A DNA stretch of 36,239 bases, taken from contig WHTQ01000040.1 of the NCBI GenBank assembly GCA_009377645.1, forward strand, positions 1 through 36,239, written 5' to 3'. The position numbers and the translations under genes were made by a program. The first letter of the stretch is position 1. Every line of letters begins with the position of its first letter. Below, piece after piece: positions 30,374 through 36,239 of this stretch. Source of the stretch: Micromonosporaceae bacterium. GTDB lineage: Bacteria; Actinomycetota; Actinomycetes; Mycobacteriales; Micromonosporaceae. The notes below the pieces were generated by a model. That model had not been told where the DNA came from. It saw nothing but the letters and a program-made list of their open reading frames with translations, and did no database searches.

Positions 30374-31285
30374 TTATCCGGGCGGGACGGCAATCTGGCC
30401 GCTGGCGATCGGTACCACGGCGCCGGTGACTGTGGCCGACACCGCGACCCCGCCCTCCGCGGTGACGGTCCCGTCCAGCTGGGACGGCCGGCCGAGGGCG
30501 GCGCCCTGGCGCACCCGGTAGGACGACTCGCCGTCACCCGGCAGCAGTCCGGACGCGACCAGCCACACTCCCAGCCCCAACGCCGCCGACCCGGTCGCCG
30601 GGTCCTCGACGACCCCCAGCCCAGATGCGAACACCCGCGCCTGCGCCTCCGCCGTACCCGCGTCCCAGGCGAACACGCTGACCTGGCCGATGCCGTGGTC
30701 ACGGACCGCCGCCGGGTCGAGGGTGGCCCGGGCGAGCGCGTCCGGGCGCACCGGCAGGAACGGGAACTCCAGCCCGCACCCGGCCGACCGGGGCGGCGGG
30801 CCGGCGAGATCCGGTCCCGCCAGCCCGACCGCGGCCAGCAGCGGTTCGGCCGGAAGCTCCGGCCCGACCGTAGGCCGGCTCCCGGTCAGCGTGGCCCGCC
30901 CATCCCGCACGGTCAGCGGCAGGAGTCCCACCCCGCACTCCTGCACCAGCACCACCGCCGCACCGGCGGCCGACCCCGCCTCGACCGGAGGCGCCAGCTC
31001 GGCCGGGGCCGCCAGCCCGCGGCGGGCGACGGTCACGGCCGCGCCCACGCTGGGGTGGCCGGCGAACGGCAGCTCCGCGGCGGGTGTGAAGATCCGCGCC
31101 CGGTAGGTCGCGTCTGGCTGGGTCGGCGGCAGTACGAACACCGTCTCCGACAGGTTGAACTCGCTGGCGATCGCCTGCAGCTGGGCGGTCGCCAGGCCAT
31201 CCGCGTCGAACACCACCGCGAGCGGGTTACCGGTGAACGGCCGGTCGGTGAAGACGTCCACGATCTCGTACGGCACGCTGGTCAT
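30374..31285 (-). CDS. PhzF-family isomerase/epimerase-like protein
   Basis: 303 residues of the PhzF family, named for the phenazine enzyme that isomerises a dihydro-hydroxyanthranilate; most members have unknown substrates. EIVDVFTDRPFTGNPLAVV begins the first half. The catalytic glutamate is E47 in NLSETVF. FTPAAELPFAGHPSVGAA is the central signature, and VEDPATGSAALGLGVWL the mirrored one in the second half. No phenazine genes are near, so the gene symbol phzF is not used. A TAGGGT -10 box lies 7 nt before ATG 31285. Confidence 0.9.
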   Translation of the reverse strand: MTSVPYEIVDVFTDRPFTGNPLAVVFDADGLATAQLQAIASEFNLSETVFVLPPTQPDATYRARIFTPAAELPFAGHPSVGAAVTVARRGLAAPAELAPPVEAGSAAGAAVVLVQECGVGLLPLTVRDGRATLTGSRPTVGPELPAEPLLAAVGLAGPDLAGPPPRSAGCGLEFPFLPVRPDALARATLDPAAVRDHGIGQVSVFAWDAGTAEAQARVFASGLGVVEDPATGSAALGLGVWLVASGLLPGDGESSYRVRQGAALGRPSQLDGTVTAEGGVAVSATVTGAVVPIASGQIAVPPG

Positions 31286-31292
31286 GGCGTTT

Positions 31293-31298
31293 ACCCTA
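31293..31298 (-). promoter_or_regulatory. -10 box of the PhzF-family gene
   Basis: TAGGGT on the minus strand ends 7 nt before ATG 31285, consistent with leaderless expression. Confidence 0.35.
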
Positions 31299-31414
31299 GG
31301 CCGCCGCGGCGGCCATGGGCGGGGGGTCCGCCGCGCGCCGCAAGGGGCCCGGCGCGCGGCGTAGAGCCGATGGTGGCACCACACCGGGTGTTCTGTCCAA
31401 CTCCGGGTAGGACG

Positions 31415-31420
31415 TAGCAT
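31415..31420 (+). promoter_or_regulatory. -10 box of mrp
   Basis: TAGCAT ends 6 nt before ATG 31427. No ribosome-binding purine run with proper spacing is present, which favours a leaderless mRNA. Confidence 0.4.
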
Positions 31421-31426
31421 GGAAGC

Positions 31427-32566
31427 ATGCCGGCCCAAGCACCCACGATCGAGGACGCGATCCAGGCCGCACTCGCCACGGTCGACGACCCGGAGATCCA
31501 TCGCCCGATCACCGAGCTTGGGATGGTGCGCTCGGCAACCGTCGGCGCCGACCGGGTGGTGCAGGTCGAGCTGCTGCTCACGGTGGCCGGCTGCCCGCTG
31601 AAAGACAAGCTTCGCTCCGACATCACCACCGCGGTCGCGGCGGTGGACGGGGTGGCCGGGGTCCGGATCGAGTTCGGCGTGATGACCGGCGAACAGCGTA
31701 AGGAGCTGCAGCAGCGGCTGCGCGGCGACGTGGCCGAGCCGGTCATCCCGTTCGCCCAGCCCGGCTCGCGGACCCGGGTGTACGCGGTGGCCTCCGGCAA
31801 GGGCGGGGTCGGGAAGTCCAGCGTCACCGTGAACCTGGCGGCGGCGATGGCGGCCCGGGGGCTGGACGTCGGGGTGATCGACGCGGACATCTACGGGCAC
31901 AGCGTGCCCCGGATGCTCGGTACGCAGGACCGACCCACCCAGGTCGAGGACATGATCATGCCGGTGCAGGCGCACGGCATCAAGGTCATCTCGATCGGCA
32001 TGTTCACCGCCGGCAACGCCGCGGTGGTGTGGCGCGGCCCGATGCTGCACCGCGCCCTGCAGCAGTTCCTCGCCGACGTCTGGTGGGGCGAGCTGGATGT
32101 GCTGCTGCTGGACCTGCCACCCGGCACCGGGGACATCGCGATCTCGGTCGCGCAGCTGCTGCCGGCGGCCGAGATCCTGGTCGTCACCACCCCGCAGCTG
32201 GCCGCCGCCGAGGTGGCCGAGCGGGCCGGCGGGATCGCGATGCAGACCCACCAACGGCTGGTCGGAGTGGTGGAGAACATGTCCTGGTTGGAGCTGCCGT
32301 CCGGGGACCGGATGGAGGTCTTCGGCGCCGGCGGCGGGCAGGCCGTCGCTGGGTCGCTGACCAAGCTGGTGGGGGCGCCGGTGCCGCTGCTCGGTCAGGT
32401 CCCGCTCGACCCGCAGGTGCGGGAGACCGGCGACGCCGGTACGCCGTTGGTGCTCACGGCTCCGGACTGCCCGGCGGCGAAGGCGCTGACCGGGGTCGCG
32501 GACCAGCTCGCGGTCCGCCGGGAGTCGCTGGTCGGCAAGCCGCTCGGCCTGCGCCCGGCGGCGTAG
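31427..32566 (+). CDS. mrp: Mrp/NBP35-family Fe-S carrier ATPase
   Basis: 379 residues. An MIP18/DUF59 domain (residues 1-100; ALATVDDPEIHRPITELGMV, TVAGCPLKD) is fused to a ParA-like ATPase with the deviant Walker A GKGGVGKSS (124-132), DADIYGHSVPRMLG, DLPPGTGD, and TTPQLAAAEVAERAG. Mrp proteins carry iron-sulfur clusters to target enzymes. The CxxC that bridges the cluster in E. coli Mrp, expected after ENMS (here ENMSWLELPSGDRM), is absent, as I remember for other actinobacterial Mrp proteins. It is convergent with tatB. The Mrp-TatB-HtrA grouping is conserved in actinobacteria. Confidence 0.92.
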   Translation: MPAQAPTIEDAIQAALATVDDPEIHRPITELGMVRSATVGADRVVQVELLLTVAGCPLKDKLRSDITTAVAAVDGVAGVRIEFGVMTGEQRKELQQRLRGDVAEPVIPFAQPGSRTRVYAVASGKGGVGKSSVTVNLAAAMAARGLDVGVIDADIYGHSVPRMLGTQDRPTQVEDMIMPVQAHGIKVISIGMFTAGNAAVVWRGPMLHRALQQFLADVWWGELDVLLLDLPPGTGDIAISVAQLLPAAEILVVTTPQLAAAEVAERAGGIAMQTHQRLVGVVENMSWLELPSGDRMEVFGAGGGQAVAGSLTKLVGAPVPLLGQVPLDPQVRETGDAGTPLVLTAPDCPAAKALTGVADQLAVRRESLVGKPLGLRPAA

Positions 32567-32595
32567 CCAGCCCGCGCCAAGCGCGCCAGCTCCGA

Positions 32596-33093
32596 TCAGG
32601 TGATGTCCTCGTAGTGAGGGCGGTCCGCCGGCGGCGCGGAGGCGGAATCCGGGGCGCCGGACCCGGACGCCGCGGCAGAACCCGGAGCAGCGGCGGACCC
32701 CCGGGCACCGGCCGACCCGGGCACCGCGGCCCGCCAGGAGGCGGTCCGGCGCACCTCCCCGGCCGCCCGGCCAGCGTCCTCGAGATCCTGCTGGACGCCG
32801 CGGGTCTGCTGCACCAGATCGTCCGAGACCCCCTTCAGCGGGCTGAGCAGCTTCTCCTGGTCGGCTTCGCTGAGCAGGTGCTTGCGTACGAAGCTGCGCG
32901 GGTTCAGGTCATCGAGCTGGATGTCGGTGCCGAGCTCCCGGCTCAGGTCGCTGGTGGCGTTCTGGGCCATCCGGCGCAGGTTCCGCAGCATCCGCAGCCC
33001 GTCTCCGATTATCCGGGGCAGCTTGTCGCCGAAGATGAACAGGGCCAGCAGCAGCAGCGCCACGACCTCGTACCAGCTCAGGTTCGAAAACAC
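32596..33093 (-). CDS. tatB: Sec-independent translocase protein TatB
   Basis: 165 residues. The N-terminal membrane segment (about 8-21, EVVALLLLALFIFGDKLP) with the FGDKLP hinge is followed by an amphipathic helix (RIIGDGLRMLRNLRRMAQNA), the TatA/TatB pattern; the longer acidic helical region (to about residue 110) and the position next to htrA and mrp point to TatB. The tail is Ala/Ser/Gly/Pro-rich. TatB receives twin-arginine precursors with TatC, which is not in this window. GTG 33093 has GGAGGAGG upstream at suitable distance. It follows htrA by 35 nt. Confidence 0.88.
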   Translation of the reverse strand: MFSNLSWYEVVALLLLALFIFGDKLPRIIGDGLRMLRNLRRMAQNATSDLSRELGTDIQLDDLNPRSFVRKHLLSEADQEKLLSPLKGVSDDLVQQTRGVQQDLEDAGRAAGEVRRTASWRAAVPGSAGARGSAAAPGSAAASGSGAPDSASAPPADRPHYEDIT

Positions 33094-33128
33094 GCCGCCT
33101 CCTCCACCACCGCCAGGTTACGCCGGCC

Positions 33129-34454
33129 TCAGCCGTCGTCGGCCACCAGCGTGACCGCGGCGTCCTCCTCCGAGCCACCCCGCCGGTACGCGATCGTGAC
33201 CACCGCTCCCGGCGCGTGCTTTCGGACCAGCGCGATCAGGTCGGTCGGTCCGGTCAGCGGCTGCCCCTCGAACCGCACCAGCACGTCCCCGGCCCGGATC
33301 CCGGCCTCGTCGGCCGGTCCGCCGCCCACCACCGAGGCCAGCCGGACCCCGCCGCCGGCGACCCGCCCGCTGCGGTCCAGCTCGGCGCCGATCACGGTCC
33401 GCCGGGCCTGCCCGGTCTCGATGATCTCCTGCGCCACCCGCCTCGCCTGGCTGATCGGGATGGCGAACGCGAGCCCGATGTTGGCCGCCTCGTCCGCGGT
33501 CGCCGCCACCGACTTGATCACCGAGTTGACCCCGATCACCCGGCCGGCCGCGTCCACCAGCGGCCCGCCGGAGTTGCCCTGGTTCACCGCGGCGTCGGTC
33601 TGGATCGCGGCGTAGTAGCGCACCTGCTCACCCGGCTCGCCGGCCTGGATGGTCCGGTCGACCGCGCTGACGATCCCGGCGGTGACGGTGTTCGCCAGCG
33701 CCAGCGGCGACCCGAACGCGAGCACCGGGTCCCCCGCCGCGACCATTGCCGAGTCGCCGAGCCGCACCGGGGCCAGCCCGTCCTGGTCCACCCGGAGCAC
33801 CGCGAGGTCGGACTCGGGGTCCCGCCCGACCAGCTCGGCCGGAGCGCTCGCCCCGTCGTGGAAGGTCACCACCGCCGGGGTGTCGCCCTCGCCCACCACG
33901 TGGTCGTTGGTGATCACATGTCCTTCGGCCGAGGCCACGAACCCGGAGCCGAGGTTGGTGCCGCCCGGGCTGCCGGTGCGGATCGTGACCACGCTCGGCA
34001 GGACCTGCTCGGCCACCCCGGCCAGGCTCTCCGGCGGCCGCTGCGGCAGGGCCGCCGGGGCCGCGCTGTCGACGGCGCCGAGGATCGCGCCGCCGCCCCG
34101 GTCGCCCCCGGCGTAGGTGTAGCCGAGCACACCGCCCACCGCGCCGGCCACCAGGCCGACCAGCAGCGCGGTCACCACCACCGTCGCGACCAGCCGGCCC
34201 CGGCTCGCCGGCCGGTCCGGAGCCGCCAGCGGTTCCAGCGGCGCGGGTGGCCGGGGCGGGGCCGGGGCGGGGAGCACGATCTCGGTCTGGGTGGCCGGGT
34301 TTCGCCACGGGTCGGTGCGGGCCTCCGACCACCAGGGCGGTTCGGAACGGCCCCGGCCCTGGTCGAGCGGTTCAGAGCGCGCGACCGGGTCCGCCGCGGG
34401 CACCTCCGGACCCGCCGTTGCCGGCCATCGGGCCCAGCTCCCGCCGTCGGTCAC
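33129..34454 (-). CDS. HtrA/DegP-like membrane serine protease with PDZ domain
   Basis: 441 residues. A cytoplasmic Pro/Asp-rich N-terminus of about 85 residues precedes one membrane segment (about 88-112, LVATVVVTALLVGLVAGAVGGVLGY split around Val/Gly), then a trypsin-like domain with H185 (ITNDHVV), D216 (ESDLAVL) and S295 (GNSGGPL), and a C-terminal PDZ domain (about 350-430, GIRAGDVLVRFEGQPL). It degrades or refolds damaged exported proteins. GTG 34454 (VTDGG) is preferred; GTG/ATG starts up to 34490 add 12 residues. The SigE-family sigma gene is 16 kb away, not adjacent. Confidence 0.9.
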   Translation of the reverse strand: MTDGGSWARWPATAGPEVPAADPVARSEPLDQGRGRSEPPWWSEARTDPWRNPATQTEIVLPAPAPPRPPAPLEPLAAPDRPASRGRLVATVVVTALLVGLVAGAVGGVLGYTYAGGDRGGGAILGAVDSAAPAALPQRPPESLAGVAEQVLPSVVTIRTGSPGGTNLGSGFVASAEGHVITNDHVVGEGDTPAVVTFHDGASAPAELVGRDPESDLAVLRVDQDGLAPVRLGDSAMVAAGDPVLAFGSPLALANTVTAGIVSAVDRTIQAGEPGEQVRYYAAIQTDAAVNQGNSGGPLVDAAGRVIGVNSVIKSVAATADEAANIGLAFAIPISQARRVAQEIIETGQARRTVIGAELDRSGRVAGGGVRLASVVGGGPADEAGIRAGDVLVRFEGQPLTGPTDLIALVRKHAPGAVVTIAYRRGGSEEDAAVTLVADDG

Positions 34455-34527
34455 CCACCCAGCATGACAGAAGCCGAGCCCACCTCGCATCGATCCGGAC
34501 GAGCCAACCTTTCCCGGACCGGTCGGC

Positions 34528-36054
34528 TCAGCCGGCGTACGAGGTGAGGAAGCGCAACAGAGTCCGCACTCCCCAGCCGGTGGCTCCCCGACTCACCTCC
34601 GCATCGTCCTTGTCGGCCCAGGCCGGCGCCGACATGTCCAGATGTGCCCACCGGCTCCGGGCGGTGCCGGTGAACTCCCGCAGATAGAGCGCGGCCAGCA
34701 CCGACCCGGCGCCTTCCGGTGCGTTGGTCAGGTCGGCCACCTCGCTGCCGAGCGCTTCCACGTAGTCGTCGACCAGTGGCATCCGCCAGACCTGCTCACC
34801 GGCCGCCTCCGCCGCCTGCGCGAGCGCCGCCGCCAGGTCCGGATCCTCGGTGTAGAGGCAGGCGGTCCGGCGGCCCACCGCGACCGCGTTCGCGCCGGTC
34901 AGGGTGGCCAGGTCCAGCAGCAGGTCGGGGCGCAGCCGGGCGGCGGCGTACGCCAGCGCGTCGGCCAGCACCAGCCGCCCCTCGGCGTCGGTGTTTCGCA
35001 CCTCGCTGGTCTTGCCGCCCCAGTGGCGCACCACGTCGCCGGGCCGCTGCGCCGAGCCGCTGACCAGGTTCTCGGCCAGCGGAGCCAGCGCCGTCACCCG
35101 GACCGGCAGCCGGCGCGCGGCCGCTCCGAGCACCGCGGCCACCACCGCGGCCGCGCCACCCATGTCCTTGCGCATAAGCTTCATGTTGTCGGCCGACTTG
35201 ATCGACAACCCGCCACTGTCGAACGTGATTCCCTTGCCGACCAGCACCACGTGGCGGGTGGCCGGACCGGAGGGCTGTGAAGCTGGGCCGCGGCCGGTTG
35301 ACCGCGAGCTACGCTCCGCTACGCCCGCTGGCGGCCGCCAGGTCAGCTCGACCAACCGGGGTGGCCGGGCCGAGCCGCCGCCGACCGCGACGATGCCGCC
35401 GAACCCGCCGTCCCGCAGCGCCGCCTCGTCCCACACCCGCACCCGTACCCCCGCCTGCCGGTCCGCCGCCTTCACCACCTCCCGGGCGAACCAGGCCGGG
35501 CTCTTGCGCAGCGAGGGGGTGTTGGTCAGGTCCCGGGCCAGGTGGGTGGCGGTGACGGTCGCGTCGGCCTCGGCCAGCGCCGGCTGGTACCGCTCCGGCT
35601 CGTCCGTAGCCAGTGTGACTGTGCGCAGCCGGGGTGCCTTGTCCGGCGGGTCGGATCCGAGCCGGTACCGGTACGCGGCCAGCCGCAGGCCCTCGGCCAG
35701 CCCTCGCACCGCCGCCGGCGTAGCGTCCGATGGCAGCCGGACGGTGACCGAGGTCTCCCGGACCGCGGCCCGGGCGATCCCGGCGCCGGCGGCGCGCCAG
35801 CCGGCCTCGTCACCGTCCCCGATCCCGGCCAGCAACACCCGCCGGGGCCGGCCGAGCGGGCGCGGCAGGTTCTGCACCACCCCCGCCCGCCCGGTGTGCC
35901 CGGTCTGCTCCAGCAGGCTGGAGCACTCCTCCACCAGCTGATCGGGCAGTCCCGCGGTGGTCGGGGCCAGCACACTGCCCGGATCGGCCGGTTGCACGGG
36001 CAGTGCGACTACGGCCGGAGCCCCGCTGGCGGAGGTGAGACGGACGGTGAGCAC
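34528..36054 (-). CDS. pepA: Leucyl aminopeptidase, M17 family
   Basis: 508 residues. The C-terminal catalytic part has GKGITFDSGG (K274, D279), KDMGGAA (D297) and the M17 signature NTDAEGRL (D356, E358, R360), the complete two-metal site. It removes N-terminal amino acids, typically as a hexamer, in the cytoplasm. Residues about 241-264 (PPAGVAERSSRSTGRG...) are an extra segment encoded by the in-CDS repeat, placed in a surface loop just before the first metal-binding strand where homologues have only a few residues. GTG 36054 starts the N-terminal domain, 6 nt after the DUF3117 stop, so the two are likely co-transcribed. Confidence 0.93.
   Translation of the reverse strand: MLTVRLTSASGAPAVVALPVQPADPGSVLAPTTAGLPDQLVEECSSLLEQTGHTGRAGVVQNLPRPLGRPRRVLLAGIGDGDEAGWRAAGAGIARAAVRETSVTVRLPSDATPAAVRGLAEGLRLAAYRYRLGSDPPDKAPRLRTVTLATDEPERYQPALAEADATVTATHLARDLTNTPSLRKSPAWFAREVVKAADRQAGVRVRVWDEAALRDGGFGGIVAVGGGSARPPRLVELTWRPPAGVAERSSRSTGRGPASQPSGPATRHVVLVGKGITFDSGGLSIKSADNMKLMRKDMGGAAAVVAAVLGAAARRLPVRVTALAPLAENLVSGSAQRPGDVVRHWGGKTSEVRNTDAEGRLVLADALAYAAARLRPDLLLDLATLTGANAVAVGRRTACLYTEDPDLAAALAQAAEAAGEQVWRMPLVDDYVEALGSEVADLTNAPEGAGSVLAALYLREFTGTARSRWAHLDMSAPAWADKDDAEVSRGATGWGVRTLLRFLTSYAG
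35278..35340 (-). repeat. In-CDS repeat element, copy 3 (pepA)
   Basis: Read on the coding strand, it begins CCGCCAGCGGGCGTAGCGG, as in the radical SAM gene, and ends CGCGGTCAACCGGCC then GCGGCCCAGCTTCA. Compared with that copy it lacks the middle of about 45 nt, so about 63 nt remain. It is in frame and adds about 22 residues to PepA, and its frame matches the radical SAM copy. Confidence 0.8.
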
Positions 36055-36060
36055 GCGGCG

Positions 36061-36228
36061 TCAGCCGACTGCAGTCTTCAGGGCCGCGCCGAGCGCCGTC
36101 GCCTCGTCCGGTGTCATCTCCACCACCAGTCGACCACCGCCCTCCAGCGGGACCCGCATCACGATCCCCCGACCCTCCTTGGTGACCTCCAGCGGACCGT
36201 CACCTGTCCGCGGCTTCATAGCCGCCAT
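36061..36228 (-). CDS. DUF3117 family protein
   Basis: 55 residues: starts MAAMKPRTGDGPLEVTKEG and ends DEATALGAALKTAVG. This is a very conserved short actinobacterial protein (DUF3117) of unknown function, complete here, with a strand-rich middle (GIVMRVPLEGGGRLVVEM) and one C-terminal helix. ATG 36228 is preceded by GGGGAGACGAG, a plausible ribosome site. The pepA start is 6 nt after the stop, so translation is probably coupled. Confidence 0.93.
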   Translation of the reverse strand: MAAMKPRTGDGPLEVTKEGRGIVMRVPLEGGGRLVVEMTPDEATALGAALKTAVG

Positions 36229-36239
36229 CTCGTCTCCCC

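Noticed and set aside
30374-31285. Phenazine biosynthesis cluster
   Set aside because: Only a PhzF-family gene is present; the family is broad and no other phenazine genes are near.
32029-33615. Long plus-strand frames across tatB and htrA
   Set aside because: Antisense shadows of GC-rich genes; their peptides are low-complexity Arg/Pro/Gly.

Overview
This is chromosomal DNA of a high-GC actinomycete, most likely a member of the Micromonosporaceae. The evidence is the strong G/C bias at third codon positions, the frequent GTG starts, the SepX/GlpR-Glp-GalU cluster, FmdB, SAF, DUF6758, DUF4190 and DUF3117 proteins, a SigE-family sigma factor, and many genes with a TANNNT -10 box 6-8 nt before the start codon, typical of leaderless actinobacterial mRNAs. 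The genus is an inference from remembered protein similarity, not from a search.

Layout. Positions 1-766 carry no convincing gene; they lie at the 3' side of a minus-strand tRNA-Ala(CGC) and hold a strong AT-rich palindrome. Positions 1071-7974 form a conserved division/envelope neighbourhood: GlpR/SepX on the plus strand faces the minus-strand run diguanylate cyclase - GalU - Glp (gephyrin-like) - RimJ-type acetyltransferase. 5-formyltetrahydrofolate cyclo-ligase and FmdB follow on the plus strand; FmdB is preceded by a CIRCE-like (HrcA) operator. Positions 8165-10704 look like an inserted, less GC-rich cassette: XRE/TPR regulator, NUDIX hydrolase and a divergent TauD-like dioxygenase. Two perfect DnaA boxes follow, then a SAF protein.

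Positions 11426-19369 hold a small membrane protein, DUF2231, a Fur - MpaB-like oxygenase - glutaminyl cyclase operon, a NaChBac-type ion channel, a RecB-like nuclease, and a minus-strand series of small membrane protein, PH-domain protein, SigE-family sigma factor and putative anti-sigma protein. Positions 19549-23770 carry DUF6758, a TrmH-family methyltransferase, an unknown protein, an HTTM protein with its partner, a DCC-family protein antisense to the HTTM tail, and thioredoxin. From 23807 lies an Rv2578c-type radical SAM protein interrupted by an intein inside its iron-sulfur motif. Then come three DUF4190 paralogs, an SDR, an EamA exporter, an AMMECR1 protein, a small unknown protein, PhzF, Mrp, TatB, HtrA, leucyl aminopeptidase and DUF3117.

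The most notable signals are: (1) the intein whose +1 residue is the third cluster cysteine, with a homing endonuclease that lacks one catalytic acid; (2) a repeat family sitting in frame inside three protein-coding genes (Glp, radical SAM, PepA); (3) a second palindromic repeat that in both of its copies supplies the stop codon of the gene before it; (4) probable LexA, HrcA and DnaA sites at specific promoters.
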